Below, piece after piece: positions 16,709 through 24,160 of a stretch of DNA of 37,917 nt. Source of the DNA: Haloarcula amylolytica JCM 13557 (lineage in GTDB: Archaea; Halobacteriota; Halobacteria; Halobacteriales; Haloarculaceae). The number at the start of each line of letters is the position of its first letter. Within the stretch, counting starts at the first letter, position 1. The notes under the pieces are model-generated. The model saw only the letters and a list, made by a program, of their open reading frames with translations. It did no database searches and had not been told where the DNA came from. Location: positions 1-37,917 of the forward strand of contig NZ_AOLW01000020.1 in the NCBI RefSeq assembly GCF_000336615.1. The letters run 5' to 3'. A program made the translations under genes and the position numbers.

Positions 16709-17167
16709 ATGGAACTCAAACGATTCTTCAACGACGACGATGCTGTGTCGCCGGTCATCGGGGTCATCCTGATGGTCGCAATCACGGTCATCCTCGCGGC
16801 CGTTATCGCAACATTCGTCCTCGGTCTGGGCGATCAGGTCAGCAACACGGCACCGCAAGCCAGCTTTAGTACGGACTACGATAGCACTGGTGGTGCGGGA
16901 AGCTCAGGTGAGGTAGACATTACTCACGACGGCGGTGATTCAATTAAAGGAAGTAACCTCTATGTTCGTGGGTCAGATCTTACCACCACAGGCGAGTGGA
17001 TCAGTGACATCGGTGGTGCTACGAGCGGAGATAACAGTAAAGTAGTTGCTGGTGACCGGGCAACAGTTGGCGTTAGTTCACAGTCCTTCGAGCTCAGAGT
17101 GGTCTTCCAATCCGCAAATGGCGACAGCTCCGCAACGCTCGCCTCTGCAACCGGACCGAGCGCATAA
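16709..17167 (+). CDS. Type IV pilin, PilA-type
   Basis: 152 residues from ATG 16709. An in-frame ATG at 16691 is possible, but 16709 aligns exactly with the start of the second pilin. The short charged leader [11 protein letters not shown] is followed by [20 protein letters not shown], the hydrophobic core conserved in haloarchaeal PilA proteins. It should be cut just before that core by the prepilin peptidase PibD and assembled into adhesion pili. The C-terminal head (about 40-152) has the [10 protein letters not shown]...LYVRGS motif of the archaeal pilin N-terminal-domain family (DUF1628). The head is less GC-rich than the neighbouring genes, with more A/T-ending codons. It shares a 44-base identical stretch with the second pilin gene. 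A T-run follows the stop. Confidence 0.9.
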   Translation: MELKRFFNDDDAVSPVIGVILMVAITVILAAVIATFVLGLGDQVSNTAPQASFSTDYDSTGGAGSSGEVDITHDGGDSIKGSNLYVRGSDLTTTGEWISDIGGATSGDNSKVVAGDRATVGVSSQSFELRVVFQSANGDSSATLASATGPSA

Positions 17168-17182
17168 GCTCGCGACATATCG

Positions 17183-17188
17183 TTTTTT
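17183..17188 (+). terminator. T-run after pilin gene 1
   Basis: Six consecutive T residues lie 16 bases after the pilin stop, the typical archaeal intrinsic termination signal. Confidence 0.5.
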
Positions 17189-17208
17189 CCGGCAATGAAA
17201 TCCATGAG

Positions 17209-17216
17209 TTTATAAC
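17209..17216 (+). promoter_or_regulatory. TATA box for the winged-helix membrane protein gene
   Basis: TTTATAAC lies about 65-72 bases before the ATG at 17281. A GGAG at 17269-17272 sits 8 bases before that ATG, so this gene has a leader and a ribosome-binding site. Confidence 0.5.
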
Positions 17217-17280
17217 TAATGCACACTCTGAGTTTGGCTGTATTCCCTGCGATGGGTGGTGGGGAACTGGAGAATATGAT

Positions 17281-17859
17281 ATGAGTAAGCAGGTAGAACG
17301 GTCGGACTCCACGACGGACGAGGACCTTTCCAAAGGCGAGATATTCGACGTCCTGCAGAACGAACGGCGTCGCTACACGTTGCAGTATCTACGGGCACAC
17401 GACGGGCCAGTACAGCTCGGCGACCTCGCGTCACACGTCGCCGCACAGGAGTACGAGTGCCCGGATACCGAGGTTACGAGCGCGCAACGGAAGCGCGTCT
17501 ACACCACGTTACAGCAGTCCCATCTCCCGCGGATGGACGAAACGGGTATCATCGACTACGACGATGAAAACGGGACGATCTCCAAGACTGCACACACGGA
17601 GGAACTCACCGTCTATCTCGAAATCGTGCCGGGAAGCGAGTTCCCCTGGCGCGAGTACTACCTCTCGCTCGGCGCGGTCAGTCTGGCAATCGTGACGATC
17701 CTCTGGGTCGGCGTCTATCCCTTCACGGCAATTCCGCCGCTGGTCTGGGCCACGCTGATCGCAGTCGTACTCAGCGTCTCCGCGGGCTATCACACCTACG
17801 CCGGTCGTGAGATGACACTGACGGAGTATGTAGCGCAGGAAGCCGAGTCCGACAACTAA
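17281..17859 (+). CDS. Membrane-anchored winged-helix protein between two pilin genes
   Basis: 192 residues. Residues about 17-110 form a winged-helix-like DNA-binding domain of the kind frequent in haloarchaea (DUF7344-like): GEIFDVLQNERRRYTLQYLR, then VQLGDLASHVAAQEY, then SAQRKRVYTTLQQSHLPRMD and a wing with IIDYDDENGTIS. Two membrane helices follow (about 127-147 and 151-170), with a short cytoplasmic tail. This suggests a membrane-bound transcription regulator. Its place between two pilin genes suggests it controls pilin expression, though it has its own promoter and nothing shows binding. It is not a two-component receiver; no phospho-acceptor pattern is seen. Confidence 0.8.
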   Translation: MSKQVERSDSTTDEDLSKGEIFDVLQNERRRYTLQYLRAHDGPVQLGDLASHVAAQEYECPDTEVTSAQRKRVYTTLQQSHLPRMDETGIIDYDDENGTISKTAHTEELTVYLEIVPGSEFPWREYYLSLGAVSLAIVTILWVGVYPFTAIPPLVWATLIAVVLSVSAGYHTYAGREMTLTEYVAQEAESDN

Positions 17860-17954
17860 ACTCCTGTTTATTTCACGGCCTGTATCGTTTCGTTTGTCTC
17901 GGTTACCGCTGAACTATCCGCACACCGCCATATCGAATTTCGGCGGTACAGCCA

Positions 17955-17974
17955 GCCTTGAAGGCTTTCAAGGC
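17955..17974. promoter_or_regulatory. Perfect palindrome upstream of pilin gene 2
   Basis: GCCTTGAA-GGCT-TTCAAGGC: 8-bp arms and a 4-base centre, about 95 bases upstream of the TATA box of the second pilin gene. It may be a regulator site, or a hairpin that ends the winged-helix transcript 96 bases after its stop codon; no T-run follows. Confidence 0.4.
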
Positions 17975-18070
17975 GATGTTGAACGGCTAAAACGTGTTGT
18001 GAGTATAAGTGGGCACATCTCATGTGGTTGAGTCAGCACACCCCGCGAGCCGGTAAGGAATTCCTTCGAA

Positions 18071-18078
18071 CTATAAGG
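18071..18078 (+). promoter_or_regulatory. TATA box for pilin gene 2
   Basis: CTATAAGG lies 44-51 bases before the ATG at 18122, giving a leader of about 20 bases. A second TATA-like GTATAAGTG lies upstream at 18003-18011. Confidence 0.5.
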
Positions 18079-18121
18079 GCTTCCTACTCGGGTCACACTC
18101 GCGGTGTGCGTCGAACAAACC

Positions 18122-18622
18122 ATGGATATCAAACAACTCATCCACGACGACGACGCTGTCTCGCCGGTCATCGGGGTCATCCTGATGGTCGCAATCACGG
18201 TCATTCTGGCCGCAGTAATCGCCTCCTTCGTGCTTGGTCTCGGCGACCAGGCACAGCAGGCAACGCCGCAGGCTAGCTTCTCATGGGAGTACGATGAACT
18301 TGGAGACCTCTCCGGTGGTGACGCAGCTGGTGTGATATCAGTCACTCACGATGGAGGGGATTCAATTGAAGCACAAGAAATGTATGTCCGTGGTAGCGGA
18401 TTCGCGGATAGTAGTGATGGACTGTATAGTAGTTCTACAATAAATATAGGGTCAACTACGGACAATAGCTGGGACGAAAAGTTCGGTAGTAGCAGTGAAG
18501 TGACGGCTGGTCAGTCGATAAATGTAGCAGCTAAAAGCACCTACGAACTCCGAGTCGTCTACGAGCCCGTTGAGGGCGACACCTCTGCGACGCTCGCACA
18601 GGACACCGGTCCTGACGCATAA
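18122..18622 (+). CDS. Type IV pilin, PilA-type, second copy
   Basis: 166 residues from ATG 18122 (MDIKQLIHDDD), then [20 protein letters not shown], the same PilA core as the first pilin. The predicted prepilin-peptidase site is just before AVSP. The head carries [10 protein letters not shown] and MYVRGSG in the same places as the first pilin, but the rest differs (a Ser/Thr/Asn-rich middle, about residues 90-135). The nucleotide sequence of the middle is AT-richer than the chromosome average, and the core has a 44-base identical block with pilin 1 (18161-18204 against 16748-16791). Both genes should contribute subunits to adhesion pili. It is transcribed from its own promoter. Confidence 0.9.
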   Translation: MDIKQLIHDDDAVSPVIGVILMVAITVILAAVIASFVLGLGDQAQQATPQASFSWEYDELGDLSGGDAAGVISVTHDGGDSIEAQEMYVRGSGFADSSDGLYSSSTINIGSTTDNSWDEKFGSSSEVTAGQSINVAAKSTYELRVVYEPVEGDTSATLAQDTGPDA

Positions 18623-18632
18623 TCTGGCCACA

Positions 18633-18645
18633 ATTTTTCGTTTTT
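18633..18645 (+). terminator. Double T-run after pilin gene 2
   Basis: Two T-runs (TTTTT CG TTTTT) follow the stop within 25 bases. A short CCGC/GCGG inverted repeat (18650-18660) follows. Confidence 0.55.
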
Positions 18646-18649
18646 CAGC

Positions 18650-18886
18650 CGCTGAGCGGCAGCGCAGTGTCGTCTTTTGATAGCAGCAGATCTAAACAAC
18701 CAGAAAGCGCCCCGGACACTGGGCTACTACGACTCGCTCCCCTCCCGCTTTGCTGCAGTGCTTATGTTATCTCAACCATAGGAATCCCCTTTCAGTCCCG
18801 TCCAATAGATTGGGCAACCAACTCAGAGAAGGGCTTCTGTCGTCAGAGTCGCCAACCCAGAATCAAACACGAGAAGTCGTCACGAT
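18650..18886. other. Gene-poor spacer
   Basis: The 298-base gap between pilin 2 and the next gene is lower in GC than its surroundings. An 83-codon open frame (18667-18918) has no family resemblance, a composition unlike the neighbouring proteins (many Cys, Ser and Arg, few acidic residues) and no promoter. I see no RNA gene or repeat in it. Confidence 0.4.
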
Positions 18887-18895
18887 ACTTTTATT
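18887..18895 (+). promoter_or_regulatory. TATA box for the secreted-protein operon
   Basis: ACTTTTATT lies 26-34 bases before the ATG at 18921, as for a leaderless transcript. Confidence 0.55.
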
Positions 18896-18920
18896 GCCAG
18901 ATATCTAGAGACTGGTAACA

Positions 18921-19409
18921 ATGGAAAGAACGCGGGCTGTTGTCACCAGTGTAATCGCCATTATACTCGGCGTCACACTGCTTTCCGGCCCGCTGGTCCC
19001 CGGCGTCACATTGGCATCCGAGCCAGACCCGGTGGCGCTCGAATCGGGCAACGTCACGGTTTCCGCGATTGAAATGCCGGAGAAAGTAACGATTGAGAAG
19101 GGGTCCTACGGCGCGGCGAGCTACTACCTCAACGTGCCGCCGGTCCGCGTACACTTCGCTAATCGGACCGGACGGCCGACCCTCGTCTACGAACTCACAA
19201 TCGAGGAACTGGGGTACACGCGGACGACGAATCACTTCTTGGACGACTCGGCCGGTGACACGTACGACCTGACGCTGGCGTCGGACACGTTCACCGACGG
19301 GGAGATAGAGCGCGAACAGTACAACGGCACGGTGACCGTGAGCAAGCGCGACGGGGCGGGCCACGGCGTAGTGGCGACGCGCAATGTCACGATATCGGTG
19401 GTCGAATGA
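18921..19409 (+). CDS. Secreted or membrane-anchored protein with N-glycosylation sequons
   Basis: 162 residues. The basic start MERTR is followed by a hydrophobic segment (about 7-30) like a signal peptide or anchor. The rest is beta-rich, acidic and without cysteine (about 31-162). It carries four N-x-T sequons (GNVT, ANRT, YNGT, RNVT), consistent with an N-glycosylated surface protein. I do not recognise the family. The stop overlaps the start of the next gene (ATGA at 19406-19409), so the two are translationally coupled and probably work together outside the membrane. It has its own promoter box. Confidence 0.65.
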   Translation: MERTRAVVTSVIAIILGVTLLSGPLVPGVTLASEPDPVALESGNVTVSAIEMPEKVTIEKGSYGAASYYLNVPPVRVHFANRTGRPTLVYELTIEELGYTRTTNHFLDDSAGDTYDLTLASDTFTDGEIEREQYNGTVTVSKRDGAGHGVVATRNVTISVVE

Positions 19410-21316
19410 CGGCGACGGAGTTCGTCGGGCGTCTCCGACAGCGGACGCCTGCGCTATCGAACACCCGCGAGACGGTGTATTCGGTGCTGTTCGGCGACCG
19501 GCTCGGCCTGGCTGTGTTTCTCGCGACGGTCGTGCTGTTCGGGCTGCTGTGGCGGACGGCGTTCCTGATAACCGATTCCTACACACTGGCAAACGGGTTG
19601 TACAGCCTCTCGAACGGACAGCTAGCGATGACTGAAGCGGCCTACGGCCCCGGACTCGATACACCGGGGGCGAACAGATACGGCGGCCAGTGGTACGCGC
19701 GCAACTACGGTGTTGTTGTCCTCTCGTTGCCGGCCGTATTCGTGCTCGACCTGTTCACCGCTGTCGTCGAACTCCGGATTGCACTGGTCGCGCTCTGGTC
19801 GCTCGCGCTGCTGGCACTGGTGGTCCAGTGCAGTCACTACACCGACGGCGACTGGGTCCTCTACGGCGGTACCGTTGCCGTGCTGGGACTGTTCGGGCTG
19901 AACGTCACGCTGGCACAGCCACTTGACGCCGGCCGAACTCATCTCTACGCGCTGCAACTGACGCATCTCCTCATCGCGGCGTTTACGCCGGTGGTTTTCT
20001 ATCGGCTTCTCAGTCGGATGCACACACGCCGGCTGGGGCTCCTGAGCGCCGTGGTGCTCACAGCCGGGACACCGCTGGCCTTCTGGGCGACGGTGCCGAA
20101 GCGCCACGCCGTCACCGGGACGGTGGTCGTCTGCATCGCGTACTGCCTCTATCGAAGCCGCGAGCCAGCAGACGGGGCAGTTATCACGCAACGTCAGACC
20201 TTCCGCGCGCTCGGTTACGCGACAGTGGGACTGTACGCCTGGGTACACGCTCCGGAAGCGCTCCTGCTCTGTGTCGCCCTGGCGCTGGTCGACATCCCGA
20301 CAGCTCCGGACAACAGCCCACGGACGCTCGCTCGTATCGGCATCGTCTTCGCCCTCTCCCTGCTGCCGTTCATCATCACTAATATCGCAATCTCCGGGTC
20401 TCCGGTCAAGCCCCCGAGGGTGGTTTCCCGTGTCGGCTCTCTCAGCGGCAATACTGCGAGCGGTGCAAGCGGCAGCGGTGGTAGTGTCGGTGGCGGCAGT
20501 GGCGGGTCCGGTGGATTGCTCACGCCGCTGGCACCCCTGCTCGGGATCCTCGAAAGTGGGATGCGGCCACTGCTGCTGCTTGGCGGCGAACTCGTTTCGG
20601 GACTCAAAACACTCCAGCAGCAACCAGATGACGTGTATCACGCGTTCGTCCGATCAGGAAGTGCGAGCGGCGCGCTCGATAACACCGGTGAGGAATCCGT
20701 CAATCTCTCGCTGCTCGAATCCGCACCGGTGCTCGTTGCTATGCTCGGCGCGCTTCCAGTCGTCCGACGGCTGCGTTTGCCCTCGTCGATGGCCGACCGG
20801 ACGCTCAGCGCCGACCGTGTCGTGGACGCGTTCGCCATAACGGCGTTCGTCGGCGTCGTCCTGCTGTACAACAGCCGCTTGCCGCTGCACGCGCAGGTGA
20901 CCGCCCGGTATCTGTTCCCGCTCTATCCGCTCGGCGTGTATCTGTTCGTGCGGCTCCCAGCGGTACGCGGGAGCCTCGCGGACCACTGGGACGTGTTCCT
21001 CTGGACAGTTGCGGGGACCGTGTTGATCGGCGGGCAAGTGACTGTGGTGTTCGTCGCGCTGACGGTGAACGGCATCGGCGAAGCGTTCCAGTTGCACGCG
21101 CTGCTCGCGCTTGGAATCGCTATTCCACTCGGTATCTGGGCACTGTGTGGTCGCTCCGAAGACCGAGCCGGGCAGGCCGGTACAGTGCTTCTCGGTGCCG
21201 CAACGGGCGTTGCGACCGTATTTCTACTCCTAACCACCGTCGAGTACTACGCACTGGGTGATGCGCACCTCCTGCCGATGATGCGAGCGCTCGGTGAGTT
21301 GCTGGCGCTCTACTGA
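19406..21316 (+). CDS. Large polytopic membrane protein, possibly GT-C-like
   Basis: 636 residues with about 12 hydrophobic segments. The first helix (about 30-50) is followed by a loop of about 65 residues containing DSYTLANGLYSL and YGGQWYARNYGVVVLSLPAV. This first-loop arrangement is reminiscent of GT-C glycosyltransferases (PMT/ArnT-like), but no clear acidic catalytic pair is visible. In the middle, about residues 350-370, is a flexible Gly/Ser run (GSGGSVGGGSGGSGG), then a hydrophilic stretch and a second helix block. It overlaps the secreted-protein gene upstream. I place it as a putative membrane glycosyltransferase or surface assembly protein only by topology, with low certainty. Confidence 0.55.
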   Translation: MTATEFVGRLRQRTPALSNTRETVYSVLFGDRLGLAVFLATVVLFGLLWRTAFLITDSYTLANGLYSLSNGQLAMTEAAYGPGLDTPGANRYGGQWYARNYGVVVLSLPAVFVLDLFTAVVELRIALVALWSLALLALVVQCSHYTDGDWVLYGGTVAVLGLFGLNVTLAQPLDAGRTHLYALQLTHLLIAAFTPVVFYRLLSRMHTRRLGLLSAVVLTAGTPLAFWATVPKRHAVTGTVVVCIAYCLYRSREPADGAVITQRQTFRALGYATVGLYAWVHAPEALLLCVALALVDIPTAPDNSPRTLARIGIVFALSLLPFIITNIAISGSPVKPPRVVSRVGSLSGNTASGASGSGGSVGGGSGGSGGLLTPLAPLLGILESGMRPLLLLGGELVSGLKTLQQQPDDVYHAFVRSGSASGALDNTGEESVNLSLLESAPVLVAMLGALPVVRRLRLPSSMADRTLSADRVVDAFAITAFVGVVLLYNSRLPLHAQVTARYLFPLYPLGVYLFVRLPAVRGSLADHWDVFLWTVAGTVLIGGQVTVVFVALTVNGIGEAFQLHALLALGIAIPLGIWALCGRSEDRAGQAGTVLLGAATGVATVFLLLTTVEYYALGDAHLLPMMRALGELLALY

Positions 21317-21330
21317 GTCGGTGACGGAGA

Positions 21331-21338
21331 ATTTTAGT
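21331..21338 (+). promoter_or_regulatory. TATA box for hpt
   Basis: ATTTTAGT lies 23-30 bases before the ATG at 21361, fitting a leaderless transcript. Confidence 0.6.
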
Positions 21339-21360
21339 ACGGGCTTGTAGTACCGCCAGC

Positions 21361-21930
21361 ATGGACCGACTCAAGAAGTCCCTACTCGAAGCGCCAATTA
21401 TCGAGAAGGAAGGCTATCACTACTTCGTCCACCCCATCAGCGACGGGGTCCCGATGCTTCGACCGGAACTTCTGCGCGAGATCGTCATCAAGATCATCCG
21501 GAAGGCAGAACTCGACGACGTCGACAAAATCGTCACACCGGCGGCGATGGGTATCCACATCTCCACAGCCGTCTCGCTGATGACCGATATCCCGCTCGTC
21601 GTCGTCCGCAAGCGCCAGTACGGACTCGACGGCGAGGTATCGCTGTCTCAGGTGACCGGCTACTCCGAGAGCGAGATGTACGTCAACGACGTGTACGAGG
21701 GCGACCAAGTGCTCGTGCTCGACGACGTGCTCTCGACCGGTGGGACGCTGGCCGGACTCACGGGCGCGCTCGAAGACATCGGTGCAGACATCCGCGATAT
21801 CGTCTGTGTGATCAAGAAAGCCGACGGGACGAACAAGCTCGACGAGGCGGGGTACGACGCCAAGACGCTGATCAACGTCCAGGTCATCGACGGCGAAGTC
21901 ACTATCGTCGACGAGCACGGCGACGACTAG
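21361..21930 (+). CDS. hpt: Archaeal hypoxanthine/guanine phosphoribosyltransferase-like protein
   Basis: 189 residues. The PRPP-binding motif [13 protein letters not shown] stands at about 117-129, with the acidic pair at Asp121-Asp122. The N-terminal part ([16 protein letters not shown], then [19 protein letters not shown]) follows archaeal Hpt enzymes, with [14 protein letters not shown] as the flexible loop. It would join hypoxanthine or guanine to PRPP in purine salvage in the cytoplasm. The length matches the archaeal family, and the acidic C-terminus (DEHGDD) is typical of halophiles. Related adenine phosphoribosyltransferases share these motifs, so the base specificity is not proved by sequence alone. 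It is a single-gene unit with a leaderless promoter. Confidence 0.85.
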   Translation: MDRLKKSLLEAPIIEKEGYHYFVHPISDGVPMLRPELLREIVIKIIRKAELDDVDKIVTPAAMGIHISTAVSLMTDIPLVVVRKRQYGLDGEVSLSQVTGYSESEMYVNDVYEGDQVLVLDDVLSTGGTLAGLTGALEDIGADIRDIVCVIKKADGTNKLDEAGYDAKTLINVQVIDGEVTIVDEHGDD

Positions 21931-21991
21931 AGCGGCTGTTGATACGGTTCCTGTAGCGAGTCGAGAGCGAGCCGCCAGTAGTCACCAGTAG

Positions 21992-22001
21992 GCTTACAAA
22001 A
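21992..22001 (+). promoter_or_regulatory. TATA box for the small four-helix membrane protein gene
   Basis: GCTTACAAAA lies 23-32 bases before the GTG at 22024. The spacing supports GTG as the start. Confidence 0.5.
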
Positions 22002-22023
22002 ATCTGAGCCGATACCGGCTGTT

Positions 22024-22494
22024 GTGTCCCCCTCCATTCGGTCCCGCACAAAGGATTTCGCCGCACTGTTTAGTTCACTTGCTTTGCTTGGGCCACTGAC
22101 GCTCGGGCTACTCGTCCTCGCAGGCAGAATTATCGCCGATATAATAGGAGTCGCGGTTCCGGACCCGCTTGGAACCATCGGCTTCAGCGTGGCCGCACTG
22201 CTGGCACTCTGGCTGGCGCTGGAGGGGGCGATGGTACAGCGATACGGGCTCGCTACGCTGGACCGCGGCGGTTCATTTCAGCGTGCTGCCCGGTATCTGT
22301 TAGTCACCGTCACGACACTCGCCGGACTTATCGTCTCTATCGGGTTTTTAGCGCTGTCGCTCCCGTGGGCATTCGAGACGCAGAATACGGCTGCACAGGT
22401 CCTTGGCGTGCTGCTCGCCACAGCGTTGGTCACCACGCTGTACCGAACACTCACAGCGGCCAGAGAAGGGTACCTCCACAGCAGTGAGCAATAG
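22024..22494 (+). CDS. Small four-helix membrane protein, unknown function
   Basis: 156 residues from GTG 22024 (MSPSIRSRTKDFAALFSSLA). Four hydrophobic segments are predicted: about 15-38, 50-65, 88-110 and 118-137. A basic patch (QRAARY) lies between helices 2 and 3, and the C-terminus is hydrophilic. I see no motif. The promoter box at the expected distance and the regular codon use argue that it is a real gene. It lies between hpt and the initiator tRNA gene, with no obvious link to either. Confidence 0.6.
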   Translation: MSPSIRSRTKDFAALFSSLALLGPLTLGLLVLAGRIIADIIGVAVPDPLGTIGFSVAALLALWLALEGAMVQRYGLATLDRGGSFQRAARYLLVTVTTLAGLIVSIGFLALSLPWAFETQNTAAQVLGVLLATALVTTLYRTLTAAREGYLHSSEQ

Positions 22495-22537
22495 CGGTGA
22501 ACAGGCTGAAAGCAGTCTGCAGCGCGAAAACATTGCA

Positions 22538-22553
22538 GGAGGTAGATTTGAAC
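22538..22553. repeat. Duplicated fragment of the initiator tRNA 3' half
   Basis: The 16 bases GGAGGTAGATTTGAAC are identical to 22650-22665 inside the tRNA gene (T-arm to acceptor stem) and lie in the same orientation, 112 bases away, beyond the tRNA 3' end. An inverted copy of the inner part (CTTCAAATCTACT) lies at 22591-22603. The layout resembles an attachment-site remnant of a tRNA-targeting element. Confidence 0.6.
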
Positions 22554-22600
22554 CACGTTCACGTCGCTCCCTTTGGTCGCTCGTGACCTACTTCAAATCT

Positions 22601-22638
22601 ACTGGACTACTCCAGTCGTTCACGGATTTGTGAGCGAC
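22601..22638. repeat. Two hairpins next to the tRNA 3' end
   Basis: ACTGGA-CTAC-TCCAGT (22601-22616) is a perfect 6-bp hairpin. GTCGTTCAC-GGATTT-GTGAGCGAC (22615-22638) is a 9-bp stem with one wobble pair. They fill the space between the duplicated tRNA fragment and the tRNA gene. Confidence 0.5.
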
Positions 22639-22645
22639 AGAATAT

Positions 22646-22719
22646 AGCGGGAGGTAGATTTGAACTACCGATCTGCGGGTTATGAGCCCGCCGGAATCTC
22701 CTGGCTATCCCATCCCGCT
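22646..22719 (-). tRNA. Initiator tRNA-Met (CAT)
   Basis: A 74-base cloverleaf on the minus strand. The acceptor stem pairs AGCGGGA with TCCCGCT. The anticodon stem-loop is GCGGG-CTCATAA-CCCGC with anticodon CAT. The T-arm is GGTAG-TTCAAAT-CTACC. Two features mark it as the initiator: the A1-U72 end pair and the three stacked G-C pairs next to the anticodon loop. CCA is not encoded. No intron is seen. Confidence 0.95.
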
Positions 22720-22742
22720 ACCTTCTCGTAGTCCGGTCCCCT

Positions 22743-22750
22743 CATTAAGG
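22743..22750 (-). promoter_or_regulatory. TATA box for the initiator tRNA gene
   Basis: On the minus strand CCTTAATG lies 24-31 bases upstream of the tRNA 5' end at 22719. Confidence 0.5.
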
Positions 22751-22793
22751 GTTGTGATTCGAGTGCCGTCCGTGAGTTAGTAACGCGCTATTC

Positions 22794-23279
22794 TCACTCG
22801 TCCGCGTGGACCTGCCAGGTGAAGATACTCTCGGCGACGTAATTGACCAGCATCGCGACTCCAATCGCGAGCGGGCTCGCAGCGATGAACCACAGATCAG
22901 TTCCGGCGACGACGAGTTCAACCGTCAGCCACTGCGTAAGCAGCCAGTAGACGGCGAGCTGTACCGCGACACCGCCGGACCGGACCAGATGGGATTTCCC
23001 GAGCCGTTTGGCGAACGAACGGCGGCCGGTGTCACCCTGGCCGGCGAACGTCCAGTGTTCGTTGACCAGAAACATCACGAGGATCGCCGTCTCGACGCCG
23101 GCGGCTTTGGCCCACATATCGCTGACGCCGAACGCCAGGCCGAGTACGGCGAGGACCGTGTTGTCGCTGACCGCGCCGACGACACCGACGGAGACGAACT
23201 GGCCGAACCGGACGCCCGACACGAGTGACTCGAACCGGTCGGGAACGACGCGGCGAACCTGCTGTTCGATGTCCATCAT
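22794..23279 (-). CDS. GtrA-family membrane protein
   Basis: 161 residues. Four membrane helices with the GtrA pattern: FGQFVSVGVVGAVSDNTVLA near the first, VETAILVMFLVNEHWTFAGQ (about 63-82), GVAVQLAVYWLLTQWL, and LAIGVAMLVNYVAESIFTWQ at the end. GtrA-type proteins are thought to move or present polyprenyl-phosphate-linked sugars across the membrane for surface glycosylation. The start ATG at 23279 overlaps the stop of the glycosyltransferase gene (ATGA), so the two are made together, as is common for GT2-GtrA pairs. A second ATG directly follows and is a possible start. Confidence 0.88.
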   Translation of the reverse strand: MMDIEQQVRRVVPDRFESLVSGVRFGQFVSVGVVGAVSDNTVLAVLGLAFGVSDMWAKAAGVETAILVMFLVNEHWTFAGQGDTGRRSFAKRLGKSHLVRSGGVAVQLAVYWLLTQWLTVELVVAGTDLWFIAASPLAIGVAMLVNYVAESIFTWQVHADE

Positions 23280-24043
23280 CGGTCTTTCTCGACAAGGGCG
23301 GTTGGTTCGTCGAGGTGATCGGCCAGAGCCGTGTGGAAGCGATCATCGCGCAGTTGCTTCGACCGGTGACGGGCCGTCAGCAGTGCCTCGAGCAGGTCTA
23401 TCGACGTCCGTATCGGCGACACCGTCGAGCCTGGCTTGTCCTCCCACTCAATGGGGACTTCTTCGATAGACAGGTCCAGCGCCGCGGTGATAGCTATCAG
23501 TTCGACGTCCCACGCGAACCCGGGTTCGTACAGATGGTCGCGTACACGCTCCCAGGCGGCCGCGCCGATGGCTTTCGCACCGCACTGGTAGTCGTACAGC
23601 CGCGCGTCGAGCAACTGGCCGGCGAGCCACGCGAAGCCGTCGCCGAGGAACCGCCGGGCGAACGTCTGATGGGTGGCGACCGTCGCGTCCGGGTGACGTC
23701 GGGAGCCAACAGCGAGGTCCGTTCGGCCGTCGGTGACCGGGTCCAGTATCCGTTCGAGCGAGCGGACCGGTGTCGACCCATCGGCGTCGACGAAGGCCAG
23801 CACGTCCGTCTCCAACCGCTCGAATCCGGCGGTGATCGCTGCGCCCTTCCCGCGACGGTAGGGCACAGTGTGGACCGCTGCCGGGAGCGACCGGAGCTGT
23901 GCAGGGACGCCGTCTCGTGGCGCATCGAGTTCGACGACAATAGTCCGCGGATCGAGGGCATCGTCGATAGCGGCGATATAGGTCCCGAGCTGGTCCATGT
24001 CGGGACGGTAGGCTGGGAGGACAACCCCAACGGTCGGCGACAT
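23276..24043 (-). CDS. GT2-family glycosyltransferase (DPM1-like)
   Basis: 255 residues. The GT-A fold markers are VGVVLPAYRPDMDQLGTYI at the N-terminus, YRRGKGAAITAGFE (about 62-75) and the metal-binding DAD of FVDADGSTP at residues 86-88. Later comes YDYQCGAKAIGAAAWERV, with the conserved QCG(A/F)K, followed by FAWDVELIA and IEEVPIEWEDKPGSTV. These are typical of dolichyl-phosphate hexose synthases, which charge the lipid carrier on the cytoplasmic face. There is no C-terminal membrane domain; the coupled GtrA protein likely fills that role. The sugar cannot be told from sequence. Confidence 0.88.
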   Translation of the reverse strand: MSPTVGVVLPAYRPDMDQLGTYIAAIDDALDPRTIVVELDAPRDGVPAQLRSLPAAVHTVPYRRGKGAAITAGFERLETDVLAFVDADGSTPVRSLERILDPVTDGRTDLAVGSRRHPDATVATHQTFARRFLGDGFAWLAGQLLDARLYDYQCGAKAIGAAAWERVRDHLYEPGFAWDVELIAITAALDLSIEEVPIEWEDKPGSTVSPIRTSIDLLEALLTARHRSKQLRDDRFHTALADHLDEPTALVEKDR

Positions 24044-24065
24044 TGCCGAGTAATCGGACAGGCGG

Positions 24066-24075
24066 AAGTAAAAAC
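24066..24075 (-). promoter_or_regulatory. TATA box for the GT2-GtrA operon
   Basis: On the minus strand GTTTTTACTT lies 23-32 bases upstream of the start at 24043. Confidence 0.55.
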
Positions 24076-24128
24076 AGTTCGAAGCTACCGGTCCCTAATC
24101 AGGTCATAAGTCCGGGAGCAACGAAAAA

Positions 24129-24137
24129 GCGTATAGG
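24129..24137 (+). promoter_or_regulatory. TATA box for the DUF2298 gene
   Basis: GCGTATAGG lies 24-32 bases before the ATG at 24161, divergent from the GT2 promoter. Confidence 0.5.
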
Positions 24138-24160
24138 CCAGCGAACCGGTCCCTTCACTG

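Noticed and set aside
18667..18918. An 83-codon open frame after pilin 2
   Set aside because: No ribosome-binding site or promoter box at a useful distance, composition unlike a halophile protein and no recognisable domain.
20448..20520. Gly/Ser codon repeat inside the polytopic protein gene as a possible tandem repeat or frameshift site
   Set aside because: The codons vary and the frame stays open; it reads as a flexible linker.
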